DNA of 64,000 bases from Archegozetes longisetosus (taxonomy: Eukaryota; Arthropoda; Arachnida; Sarcoptiformes; Trhypochthoniidae). The translations under genes were made by a program, and so were the position numbers. The DNA lies in NCBI GenBank assembly GCA_018873245.2, contig JAEMBT020000008.1:3582001-3646000 (forward strand), read 5' to 3'. The notes under the pieces are model-generated. The model was not told the DNA's origin. It searched no databases and saw only the letters and a list, made by a program, of their open reading frames with translations. Positions 11,509 to 23,084 of this stretch are shown one piece after another (position 1 is the first letter of the stretch; the number at the start of each line of letters is the position of its first letter).

Positions 11509-12700
11509 ATTTAAATGAAAATTTGAATCTAACATTGTGGAATGTTTCGACCATCACATCAAATTTATCTTTCAACTGATTGACCATGAAGTAAAGAAAC
11601 AATTTTCCATCGCTTGACAGCCACAATCCAAAAAGTCCTCCACAAAAACACAAATACTCGATCAGTAAAATAACAGGTGTTTCGATGTAGTAAATTATTG
11701 GTAAACTTGTGTCCCATAAAAATCGAGTGGTTGTTGTTACTTCCGATGGTCCAAACGAGTATCTAATGCCAAATGGATTATAATCGAGTAAACTCTTTGT
11801 GATTTTATAATCAGTGAAAATGCAATCTTTCGGACACAATTTATTGCATTTTTTCAGCATTAGTTTATCATAAATCAGTTTATGATACAAATCGTTAGAC
11901 TTTTTAGAGCAATAAATCAATTCATTAGGCTTTTCATCCGATTCACTGACAAATCCATTGATTACTAATGGACTACATCTCAACATTTTCTCGAAATAAG
12001 TTTTGGAACATTTGCGCAAACAATCACTTTGAGAAATAGCATCAAAGGGAGAATCAATTGAATTGTAATGATTGCACTCTCCATAAGGAAATCCTAAATT
12101 CAATCGAACCGTTTTATGAACCAAAAGAGTTTCGTTCTCACTATTCAATGCATAATAGTCTTCAGTTTCTTTGTTTACATTATTACTCAAAAATATAGGT
12201 GTCTGTGGAGAATGAACATTGAACATCAATTGGATACGATATTGATTTTGAATATCGAAAACTTGAGGAAAAGATAAAATCGTTATAAAGTTTTCTCTGA
12301 TTTCACTTGAATCATAAAGTTTGTTCAGTTTTTCATCAAAATTATGAACATCCAAATATGAGTCTAGTATGCAATCATATTTATTTTCACTTTCATAACA
12401 CAAATTCAATTTCATTTTTACAGTTTCGGACACATTTTTAAGAAATAGATTTCGCTCTTCTGTCAAATTGAAGTGAGAAAAAATTCTATTTCTGTCAAAA
12501 AGAATGGGATATTGAGTGCAAACTTGAATCGCAGGTAACTTGAAATATTTTCTTTCATTTAGTTCTTCTAACTTTAAAGTTGAAGGAAATTCAAAATAAT
12601 CTATTGTCATATCTATTCCTTGATAAAATAATATAAAAAACCAAAATACTTTAAAAGTATAACTGAATGATAATTTCAAAAGCTGAATTAATTTGTTCAT
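11507..12700 (-). CDS. DEG/ENaC (pickpocket-like) sodium channel subunit, intronless
   Basis: Single-exon gene, 397 aa, with ATG at 12700-12698. Members of this family form trimeric, usually amiloride-sensitive cation channels. Features in order: a short cytoplasmic N-terminus; membrane segment 1 at about residues 12-28; FKLPAIQVC, the family's F-P-x-I/V-x-x-C motif after TM1; a large Cys-containing extracellular domain (CLRKCSKTYFEKMLRCSP and CNKLCPKDC are typical late-loop Cys blocks); and membrane segment 2 from about residue 336 with ETPVILLIEYLCFCGGLFGLW. The filter normally read G-x-S (GAS in ASIC1) is SSD here (residues 362-364). The C-terminal tail is short, about 25 residues. The protein is shorter than most insect pickpocket subunits, mainly in the loop. 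A partial copy lies at 8976-9256. Confidence 0.85.
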   Translation of the reverse strand: MNKLIQLLKLSFSYTFKVFWFFILFYQGIDMTIDYFEFPSTLKLEELNERKYFKLPAIQVCTQYPILFDRNRIFSHFNLTEERNLFLKNVSETVKMKLNLCYESENKYDCILDSYLDVHNFDEKLNKLYDSSEIRENFITILSFPQVFDIQNQYRIQLMFNVHSPQTPIFLSNNVNKETEDYYALNSENETLLVHKTVRLNLGFPYGECNHYNSIDSPFDAISQSDCLRKCSKTYFEKMLRCSPLVINGFVSESDEKPNELIYCSKKSNDLYHKLIYDKLMLKKCNKLCPKDCIFTDYKITKSLLDYNPFGIRYSFGPSEVTTTTRFLWDTSLPIIYYIETPVILLIEYLCFCGGLFGLWLSSDGKLFLYFMVNQLKDKFDVMVETFHNVRFKFSFK

Positions 12701-12850
12701 TTCTGGTCAATTGCAAGTTTAGTTTTATTTATTTTTCAAAAATCATTTATCAATGAAATCCCCACTCAAACAATAATCAATATTTTTTTGTACCTAAACA
12801 AACCGGATATTTTATTAGAAACTTATGATCGTACGTAAAACTTTTCAATT
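12701..12850 (-). promoter_or_regulatory. 5' flank of the DEG/ENaC gene, conserved in the duplicate copy
   Basis: This upstream stretch is retained in the partial copy near 9100-9256, including TTGTACCTAAACAAACCGG. The match shows the duplication included non-coding 5' DNA. Promoter function is inference; no TATA box was assigned. Confidence 0.35.
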
Positions 12851-15800
12851 ATTATTGTGAGGAGACTATAGCAACAGAACCATAAACATAAAGTCTATGA
12901 ATTATTAATAAACTTATTTTCGAATATTCATTTCAATATTTAATAGTAATGAAAGATTAAATTAATATTAATCAAGTATTTTGTTCACTATTTAAACAAA
13001 TAGATCAATATTCATACTTTAAAGAATTTACGTTTACATATGAGTCCATCTTTGCAGAGGTGTGTCATTAGTCTCACTTTAGACCTACCAATAAATTTCT
13101 AGAGATTCTATCAGTCATTATTTTATGACTCTTTTTAACCCCTTTAGTACTTTAGATAAAATGTCAATTCAGAAGAGATTTTTGTATCTTAGGAAGACTA
13201 CTTTTAACCTTCGTATTTAACAAGTAGTCAACGTAATAAGTAGTGAGTTTGTTTACAATACAAAATTTGAATATTTGCGCATGTATTGGAAAAAACACTA
13301 CTTCACAGGGATAATCAACGAATTGTGCAATAATCTCTAAGATGCAAAAATCTCTTTTCAATTCTTAATTATTACTAAACTATAGATAAGTCATTATTAC
13401 TCTTGATGAAAATTTACGAAAGCGAAAACTTAATAAGGCAAATACAAAAACAATGTCTAATGTGACTTAGACACGATTCAATGCTTCTAGTCATTAATCC
13501 TTATCTTTCGAGAGTTTTTGAGAGTACACAAACATATAAATAGTTAAGGCTATTAATTTCTAAAATAAGGTGTATTGTTAATAGGTAGCGCAAAACCCAT
13601 TTCTTAACGCATTTCTTCAAATATATTTATATTAAGAGTTACTTTAAAAAAGAAATAAAGTGCCAGAAAGGTTTTGCAAATCTATACATATTTTTGAAAA
13701 CTACTCATTAGTACCAAATGAGTGGTGGGAATGTGACCCTTTACCCTTTGAAAAGCTGAAACAAATTTTAAGATTTTGATTGCAAAATAAACTTCTCTTA
13801 TTCATAAATACTTAGATATAAATTGTTTTGAAAATGAAAAATTTCGTTTAAATCATTGCTTTTTCTGATTAAAACATTCAAAGCAAGCGTCATGCAAGTG
13901 CTGGTTAAGTTGAAAACACAAAATAGCCAATCAATTCAACTTGTTAGAATAAAGTGCTTTATAGAAGAAATTTTGTCTCTAACATTTGTGGTTTTACTGT
14001 AAATCTTCTGCAAAGATAGTCTTCACCCGTACAGTCTGATAAATCCCTTTCATCAGTTTTAAGGGTTTTTATACACTAAACTTCAATGAATTTTGATGAA
14101 CATCTTTTCGAGTAAAAGATATGTTAGAACCGACCTTTGACCTGAAAGGTGTAATCGCACTCTAAGACGGTTATTCATAAATTGAAGTAACTCTTCCCTG
14201 AAGGAACTTAGCAAGAATTTTAGAGTTCAGATGAAAGGAATCAATACTTGACTAAAATTAATTAGATACTTATAATCTGCTTGGCACTTTCAAGCTTCAG
14301 GCCCAAAAACGAGTGTTATAATTATTTCGATTGAGAACCGGAGGTTTTTTATCAAGAGGAAGAGCAAGGTTTATTTTTTAGGTTTATCACAAGTTGTTAA
14401 ATGGTAAATAAACTATTTATTTGAAAAATATTCAATGATTTCACATTTTTAGATGGCTTTCATATAGTTCTATCTTTTGTCGGGTTTTGCAGCTTCAACT
14501 AAACAATTACTTCTAGTGACATACTGTAAACTCATTACACGATATCGAGGAGTTTACTTTTGTACAAATCTCAGCTTTAACAGAGTTAACTCTCATACCA
14601 ATTCTTTCATCAGATCATAAATTATTATTGTTTTACAAAATTATAATCATCGTATAGTTAGATATTAATTTTTCAAAGCTTCTAATCAGTAAAAACCTGA
14701 GAAAACATCTTCGGTTACAGGTCAACTCCGGAGACTAGAGAAAAGATCTTAAAACCAAAGATATAATACCCGTACGCAAAACACGAAAACTCCCATTGTT
14801 CAAGACTTATAACTTTTTAACTACAAAGAATTAAATCGTGAAACAGGTTGCAAATTAAAGTTAATTATTCAGATCTATTGCTAAATTTATATATAAGGTA
14901 GACCCTCATCAATATTTTAGGCTTAAAATATCTATAAATGAACTTATTAGTAAATTCCCATCTATTATATAAATAAATGAGTAGATGGGAATGAAATTCC
15001 TATAAAAATCTCACATCATATTTATTGATATTTAATTGTTAACATAGTTGTACTTCAACTGATTTCAAATAAGTTCTTCAATAAAATTGAAAAAATAAAT
15101 CAAACTAGATATAGAAAATTTATGAAATTGCGTGCTCAAAATGTCCCCAACTTTCGTCTAATGCATAGAATCAGTATTTTTACGTAATTTCTTTATTTAA
15201 ATTTATTTTGTAGTAATTTTCATTTTAAAGGAATAGCTGTTAAAACTCACGATGAATAGGTTTATAAAGACGACTACAACATTCCTTTCTTAAAAGAAGA
15301 GCACGGTGATCGCCTTAGAAGAACTTCAATTAGTGACGATCTACTATTAGTTGAAGGGACCGAAGAAAAGTGGTGATCGAATCTTGATGATTTTAAAGAA
15401 TAAAAACTTTGAATCTCAAAGTCTGGGATCGAACTCTCTGTAGGAAACTCAATGACAATGGTATTAAGAAAATTTATTCAATCAATTAGTAATTACTACA
15501 AATGATTACAGAAAATATCTAGCAATTAGTCTCTGTTACATTTTCCAATAGAGTGTACTTATTCTATTCTACACGCAACAGAATTTATAAATTTGACTTA
15601 ATATTAAAACTTATCAATGTTTCAATCTATAGGTGGAGTTTAGTAAAATCAAACTGATATCTCAAAAGAGTATTAAAGTTGGAGTTATTCGAACTGAAAG
15701 ATCGTTAATTCGTTTAAGATGATAAGCAATGCTTCACTATCGAAAGAGTAATTAAGAATAGTTATATTTTGTAAACAGACTTCATAAGATTTTATCAGCT

Positions 15801-17103
15801 ATATATTTGATTTCTTTTGGAGACCTTTCGAAAAAACTACACAATGGATTACTTGTATTATGATTTCATTATAAGAGTGTGCAGACAGGGCACTTATTCC
15901 TTGCGTTTGAACTTTCAATAAAAGATTGTAATTGTGATTGTTTGCTCTTAAACAAAACTTCATATGATATTCCAAAAACTCAATATTTCAACACATTAGA
16001 TGCATTAAATTCAAAGTAAGCATTTAAATCACACGAATCAACATAAAATAGGTACATTTTTAACAAAACTATTATTTATAAAATAATTATGGAATTAGCG
16101 AAAAGTACTTATTTGCAAAAAGGAGAGCCTATTGATGAAGTAGAGCGTAATTTGGTATTACTGTTTTGTGGACAAAATTGTATAAATTTAGTTAATTCAA
16201 TGCCCACAAGATTACAATTAGTTAGAGAAGTCAATGGCGAAAACACAAAATGTTCATATTTTTCAACTTTAAGTGATTAATTATATTTTTTATTTTTATA
16301 CTTAGACTTTGTAATCTGAATAGAATAATGACTACTAAGTAATCTTATCTATTTTTTCGTTAATAGTTCCAACGCAAACAATTATATGCCTCGTCTGTAC
16401 TATCGATCAAATGATTATATGCCAAATTTTGCGCTAAAAAATAGGGATCACAATATCATAGTTTAAAACTTGTATTTCGGCATAAACTCAACAGCAATGA
16501 ATGCATTATAAAAGTTCAGTTCTCAAGAAGTTTAATAACAAATATCATGTTATAAAACAACATTAAAATTTTGTTGGCCGGATTTTTTAGCATTCCCTGA
16601 GATCTATGCGTAAAAACTGCGGGAAAACGCATAATTTGACACAATTATTTGATCGATAGTGCAATTAGCAAACCCAATACCCTCTAGTATGCATTGTAGC
16701 CCCAGCATCAGTAAGTGAACCAATGATTGAAAACACTCTTTAATTTTTCGTCTTAGGCTCGTCTATTGATGTTGAGGGGATGTAACGCATACAAAGGGTC
16801 CGTGAGTGCCAACTGTACATCTTTACGACGAAGTGATAATATATTTGAATTTGTAATTTAACTACATATTGAGGTATGATTTTTCAGCTAAAAGTTGAAT
16901 TAATGATAATCAGTAAAAGCTCACGGCAGATAAGCATATGAAAATAATCTTTATTCAACTTAAATCATCAAATAAGGAAAACTGCAACTTTTTTTCAATA
17001 TTGAAACCAACTAAACCCAAAGTAAGGTTTACTTTGAAGAATAGATGTTGTCGTCATATTAGGGTGACTAATCTGGATAGATTAGTGGTCGATCACATTT
17101 GAG
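12851..17103. other. Intergenic, 4.2 kb, no recognised gene
   Basis: AT-rich DNA downstream of the cotransporter and upstream of the DEG/ENaC gene. A 63-codon ATG frame at 16089-16280 (+) has no recognised relatives. An imperfect inverted repeat centred on ACTATCGATCAAAT occurs at about 16397-16440 and 16627-16672, possibly the ends of a worn element. Confidence 0.4.
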
Positions 17104-20100
17104 CTAACAATAGAAAGTAAGAACACTCGTTTGATTTCCACGAATCAATAGAAAGGGTGGCATATCGTAAGTTAATAATTCTAGCCACGCCATGTACAGA
17201 GTGGCAGAACAATCACGCTTTCTAGGAATCGGTAATGTCCTGTAAGTCAATGTGATGTATAGTTAGTCAAGTGGCTGATTCAAGAGTAAATATTTGGGTT
17301 TTTTGTAGCTTATAAATATTTTGGGATTTATTAAATTATAAAGATTGGAGTTTTTAAACTTACAAAGATTTGGCAATTTTTAAACTTACAAAGATTTGGC
17401 AATTTTTAACTTACATGGCGATAAGAGTAGAGAATTTTGAGTGTTGCACTAAATGTTCTCGAAGCCTCATATATTTGCTCGTCTATCGATTTAGTAGAAT
17501 ACAAGGCATCCAATTAATAAGTGAAAACATTATCAATAAGCTTACCCTATCTTTGAAGTGAAGGAGTTCGCTTTGCGATGTTTCGGTCATTGAATCAGTA
17601 ACTGGTGTCGATTCATCAGCCACTGACTTGCCAATTAATTCCACGAATTTGTTTCTCCTGCAACAATTTAGCTCAGCAAATGAGTAACAGTAGTGATAGC
17701 TATAGTTTGGTCTTACGTTTCTTCAGCTGGCTCGCGGTCTGTATTTGACAGAACATAAACATCCGAATATGGAATACGAAACTTATGCAGCAGTTCAATG
17801 AGACTAAAAACGTTATCTATTAATTTATATTTCAAACTATTCAAGTGATTCATACCTGAGTTTGACAGAATTGACATCTACAGAGCCCTCGGTTAATGTA
17901 AATACTCTTAATTTGCACCCGCGCCAAAGCTTATCATTTTTTAAGATATACGGTATTAATAATGAAAGTCCTCCGTCTTCGTATAACCACCAAACATCTA
18001 CATTCCCCTTTGGTTGCTTGTATCTGAAACGATTGACTACTTCATAGATATTCATCGGTGGTTCACGTTTTGGTGGTTCATTGCTATTCAAGTCCATAGT
18101 GTTGAATTGTGAATCCACTATCTTTGATACTGAATATACATTAGATCCAGCTATTGGAGAATCAGATAGAACTTAAGGTTAACTCATCATCTCCCTATCA
18201 AATGCTATGATAGTCGCAAAAATTTATTGGTTTAAGTTTATTCTCATACTTAAGTTAATTTCTTGTTGGCTCGCATCAAATGAATTGTCATAATTCGAAA
18301 CGAAATATTCCGAAAAATCAAGTCCTTCTTGAACACGAAACAGTATTAGAGAAAAATGACAGTCCAAGACGTTACTGAAACAGTTTGATTAGTATCACTA
18401 AAAAGGTTTTAGTAAAAGGTATATCAAAATTGATTACTGAGTTATATCATAGTAATCGAGGAGATCGCTATTGAGACATGTTCTCCAGTCATTCTTATAG
18501 CCCATCATAACTATATTAGGAGCAAACTTTCCAAGGCCTGCGGACTAGAGTACAGGAATTATAGCTTTAGAAGAATTTAAAGAATTTAAGAAATCTAACG
18601 AGTTGAAAGAACCTGAAGGATCTAAACATGTAATAATATGGTATTTGATCAAAACAAAATTCAATTCTTGCAAACCTGCATCATGCCTTTGATGCCATCA
18701 CTGAGAGATTCTGCTTCTACTAATTTATAGAATCCATTTATTTTTTCACTTTTAAGCCATATTTTTTGAGCTGTTATGACCTTCTCTCTGGTTTTGTAAG
18801 GAATCGGTCCTTCAGTTATATGTGCCAAGAAGAGTAACCCATATTTCTTAGTTATTCTGTTGGCCATATCAACTAATGCCTGGCGATTCTTAGGATTTCC
18901 ACATAATAGTACAATCATAGGTCTGTATTGTTTCACATGATCTTCGTATGCAGTCAATCGGAAGGTTAGATAACGTGCACAATTGAAAAATTGTGTTTCA
19001 GTAGATGGACCCCAATTGGCTTTACCTGTTTATTCAAATAGTATACTAAAAGGTAAATTTCTGACTGTAATTGATTTATTCACGATGACTTACCGGGATC
19101 TACAAACAGCATAGCTACGTATACGATGATAGTTAATCCACAAACTACTGCAGCCGATACGTAATCAAACAAAAACATCAAAACTATACAAAACATTCCA
19201 ATTACTAAACTAATCCATTTGTTGTAGTATTTGAAGCTTGGTCTAAAACTTATTGAGTCAAGCCATGAAACGTGAAATAGTGAAAAGTTGACCATAAAAA
19301 ACGCCCCTAAATAAAAGTTTGATATCCAAACTCCAGCCGTGTTGACATCACCGATGGCTATGAATATTCCTGCGATTATGAATGTGATCAAATATCCATG
19401 TCTTGGGTCCCTTGCTGGACCGTAACCTTTTCCGAACCAACCAATGTAAGGAACTAAATGGTCGTCACAAAATGCCTGAAAAAATATTTAGTCATGGTTT
19501 TATTAAGAAATTCCAATGAAAATGAATAAATTATTAAGAGAACTGATAGTATTCTACAGGATATTTCAAATAATATCCTACAGAATATTCTAAATATACA
19601 ATGCACTATATCAAAGGATATTCTGCATGTTAGAAGAGACCTGAAATATTCTCGGAGCGGCTGTATAGCATCCCAGAGCTGAGGAAAGTGTGGCAGCAAA
19701 TATTCCAGCATATATTAATGGTTCAATTCTGATGCCAGTGTGTGATATGGCACCAGACATGGCCATAGTTTGGTAATCATTAATTAGACCATATGGACAA
19801 CTTTCTGCTAGGCAGGTGAGGTTATTATATATAATATCTTTTGGATCTCCAGTGGCATAGGCGACAATGGTAAAACCAGTAAATATAATGATTATCGCAT
19901 AGGTGGTTGAAGTGGTGGCTATTGCCATAAAAGTTCCCTTAGGTATAGCAGTTGCCGGGTCTTTCAGGTCCGCTGACATACTCGCGCCCGTGAATATCCC
20001 GGTCACCGATGGAAAGAACACACCAAAGACAGTGAAAAATGTCTGCCCGTCCCATCGCGGGAATAAATTCGGAACTATTACATAGTCGTGCCAATATGCA

Positions 20101-21591
20101 AACCCTTTCCCCTGTTGCTCAGCTGTCGGAGGGATCAGTGCACCCACGAAGTAATCAGTCAATGATACCACCAAAGTCAGGAAGAAAAACATCATTGTCT
20201 TCAAGATAATTCAATTATGTCTTGTTATTTACATTAATTCTTTTCAAGCTTACAATCAATCAGTTGATAGAAAAGTTTAAATTTATTTGTTTTACCTTTG
20301 CTTCAAATTCCAGACTAATCAAAGGAATGGCAGCGATCACAACCAGACAAATGTACCCAATTATTCTTTGATCATTTACGTCTGAAGGAATCTCACAGAT
20401 TCCTTTCCCAAAAGCCTGTTGCATTCAATATTATACTCTTTAATTCCTCACTATCAAATTAAGTCTAGAATTGAGTCTAAAGGGTGCTCACATTCAGTAT
20501 GTCGGAAACACTTTCGGCAGTACCAAGAAGATTAAGGCCAACAAAAGCTGCGTTTGTGAACGTGAAGAGAAATCCGATGACTCCGCCGGCTTCGTGGCCG
20601 ACGCTACGAGATACCATTGAATATATTCCTCCTCCTCCGATGTCTCCATTAGTGCAAAGAGCTATCATTGATGTTGTTGTGACTGATGTTACAATAGTTG
20701 CGACTATTATCTGAACCAATGATAAAACTGAGGATTGAAAGGAAACGATGAAATTGATTTAGAAACTGATTTCCAAGCCATACTTACTGACTCCTGCCTG
20801 TCCTGCCATCCAACCCATTCTCAAGAATAACATGACACCAAATAAGTTCATCATTGTTCGGATCTAGTTTTCAGTTATAGTCAAATAAATCAATTTATAA
20901 TTAATTCAAATAATTAACTATTTAAGTCTCAAATTTTTAGACATACATAAACTCCATCAACCCATCCCAACTTGTGGGCCAACGGATCAACTGGATTGGA
21001 ATCTGGCAATTCGCCTCCATTTTCTTTCTAAAAATGTTAGAAATCCTTACAAATACTTCATCTATGCGTTAAAATTAATACGACATTAATAACATCAATT
21101 CTAGCATTAATTAATAGCTCTAATTAATTAATTAACAGTCTAACATAAATAAAAGCTTAATAGTTAAATATGGAGTAGATAAATGTTGCTAGGTAGTTTA
21201 ATATTAGGTTATTTAATATGATTCAGAATCTGAGTTCCAGATCCACAACTGAAAAGTTTACTCGGCTTTTCAAATACTAATCAAATACCTCTGTTTTCGA
21301 CTGATGCGGTAAATGAAGTTCTTCTAAATCAGGTCTTTTACGTTTTGTATTGATTGTGTCATCATTTCTATAGAAATCAGCCCGCGGTATCTCTTCGTTT
21401 GGGCTTTCTGGACTCGAAACAAGTGAAGTTTCGTCTTGTCGATTGCCTCCAATACTCCGTAGAAATGAGGGCAAAATACTCGATCTTCTCCGCTGAGAAA
21501 ACTCAATACCAATTGCCGAATCGTCTACAACAACTGGATTAACATAAGCACCAGTGGGAGAAAATTTGAAAGATCTGGTCGAACTGGTCAT
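17104..21591 (-). CDS. NKCC/NCC-type cation-chloride cotransporter (SLC12 family), complete, 15 exons
   Basis: Electroneutral Na+-(K+)-Cl- cotransporter of the plasma membrane. Exons in transcript order: 21591-21289, 21027-20947, 20863-20788, 20727-20492, 20415-20296, 20198-19641, 19475-19094, 19025-18676, 18544-18438, 18374-18250, 18129-17856, 17803-17717, 17657-17546, 17482-17415, 17239-17104. They total 3015 nt, giving 1004 aa with every phase closing, the usual size for the family. Cytosolic N-terminus 1-128; TM domain about 129-555 opening with [20 protein letters not shown], then [17 protein letters not shown] and [13 protein letters not shown]; long cytosolic C-terminal domain with [36 protein letters not shown] and the end [15 protein letters not shown]. 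No RFx[V/I] kinase-docking motif is visible in the N-terminus. Asn219 replaces the Tyr that coordinates K+ in NKCC1. NKCC/NCC rather than KCC subfamily is clear from the tail. Confidence 0.9.
17345..17411. repeat. Short tandem repeat, ~26-bp unit
   Basis: Two to three copies of AAACTTACAAAGATTTGGCA plus TTTTT lie in an intron near the 3' end of the cotransporter gene. Confidence 0.6.
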
Positions 21592-23084
21592 TGTCTCTCT
21601 CTCACTTTCTCTGTCGAAATGCTAGCAAAGTTGTCTTTTTAACAATTTTAGTGATACTAGCCTTGACTTTGGTAATAGATGTATTTAATGAATTGCATCT
21701 TTTTTATTTAATCAAATTCTCATTCGTTGGATTGCAGGGAAAATTTCACTTGTCATTGCTGTATTAAACGTCATTTACCTTCACTTTCATAACCTGGTTT
21801 TATCTTCGGGGGGGGGGCTAAAATTCTGAAATGAAAGCTCGGATTTCGGCGGCGATGGAATATCTATTGATATGTTATCAAACCTTTGATAGATATTCAA
21901 CAATAAGCCATCAACTGATGCATCAAAAAAGACAGTTTCAAAGTTGTTATCTAGCACAGATCTGTACTTAGATTTTGAAAATATCTCAGGAAAACTATAG
22001 CCCCTTCTGACTACGGCTATGCTTACCTTAAAAGACGCAATAGCTTATTTGAGTATTTGATTTATTGTCAGTAGGAATCGAGTATAAACCAAATAATTCT
22101 TGAGTTAGTGCTTTATCATTGAATCGAAAATATTCTTAAATGAATATTGATTAACTTATTGTTTAATACCCATCAGTACATGATAAAAGATTATCGATTC
22201 CATAGGCTGGTGTCTTCTTAAAACGCTATAATCAAGGTAAGAGTTGTAAAATTTTTTCAAATGTAATTGCCATTAATGGGAAGTGTTTATTGCTTAAGTC
22301 ATGTCAATAGACAGTAAGTTTAACAATAGTGCTGTTTTATGAATGAAAAACATTATGTTAAAAAGTGTTTACTAATCATGCATTAAAACTTAATATTAAT
22401 TTAGAGATTTCGAAAAATTAATCACAATTATTATAATCGAATTTATATGCGCTAAAAGTTTTGACGAGAAAACAATCGTTTGATAGATTTAGATTTTTGA
22501 AGCATTCTAATCTTTGCTTTGAGTGAATAAACAACGAAATTTGAGTTATTAGTACCAGTATATACTTGAATACTTTCTATGATATTTGCAACTTTTTCTA
22601 TCATATTTTATAAACATGTCTTTATCATCTTTCAACCATTCAATTACCAAATACAATTCCAAACATTTTCTAAATAATTCATTGGACACAATTTAGTTTT
22701 TTAAAATCTAGATTTTAATTATTCAATACAAGAAAAAAGTTAGTGAATCCTTGAAAAATAAATTATGAGAAGTTGAAGAATATAAAAATAGCAATTAAAC
22801 AGGCGTTGATGTGTAAGAACTTTTCAAACATTTGTGGGCCTTAAATGAATAAAAAATTGAATTCAAAATTTCAATTTATGGCCAAAATTGTGAGAAATGT
22901 GCTAACTATACGTACACTTTTCGCGTAATTATAATGTGTATTATTAGCCGTAAACGTGTTGTTGGCATGAAATTGTATAGATTCTGAAGGATTAATCATT
23001 TGAATGTGATTTTGTTGTGAAGATACCTGTCATTAGTCAATAAATGATTATTCTGTTTAATTCAATTATTCTTAACTAATATAT
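21592..23084. other. Intergenic between cotransporter and Sidestep-like gene
   Basis: AT-rich DNA with no gene seen. It contains a G homopolymer near 21811 and should include the cotransporter promoter and the 3' UTR of the Sidestep-like gene. Confidence 0.4.

Noticed and set aside
15415-15450. T-loop-like GTTCGATCCC on the minus strand, suggesting a tRNA
   Set aside because: No matching T-stem, anticodon arm or acceptor stem could be built around it.
16089-16280. 63-codon ATG frame in intergenic DNA
   Set aside because: No recognised family, no promoter or splice evidence; mentioned only as part of the gene-poor stretch.
20484-20714. Plus-strand open frame opposite the cotransporter
   Set aside because: Lies antisense to a confident exon with NKCC motifs; an artefact of the opposite-strand code.
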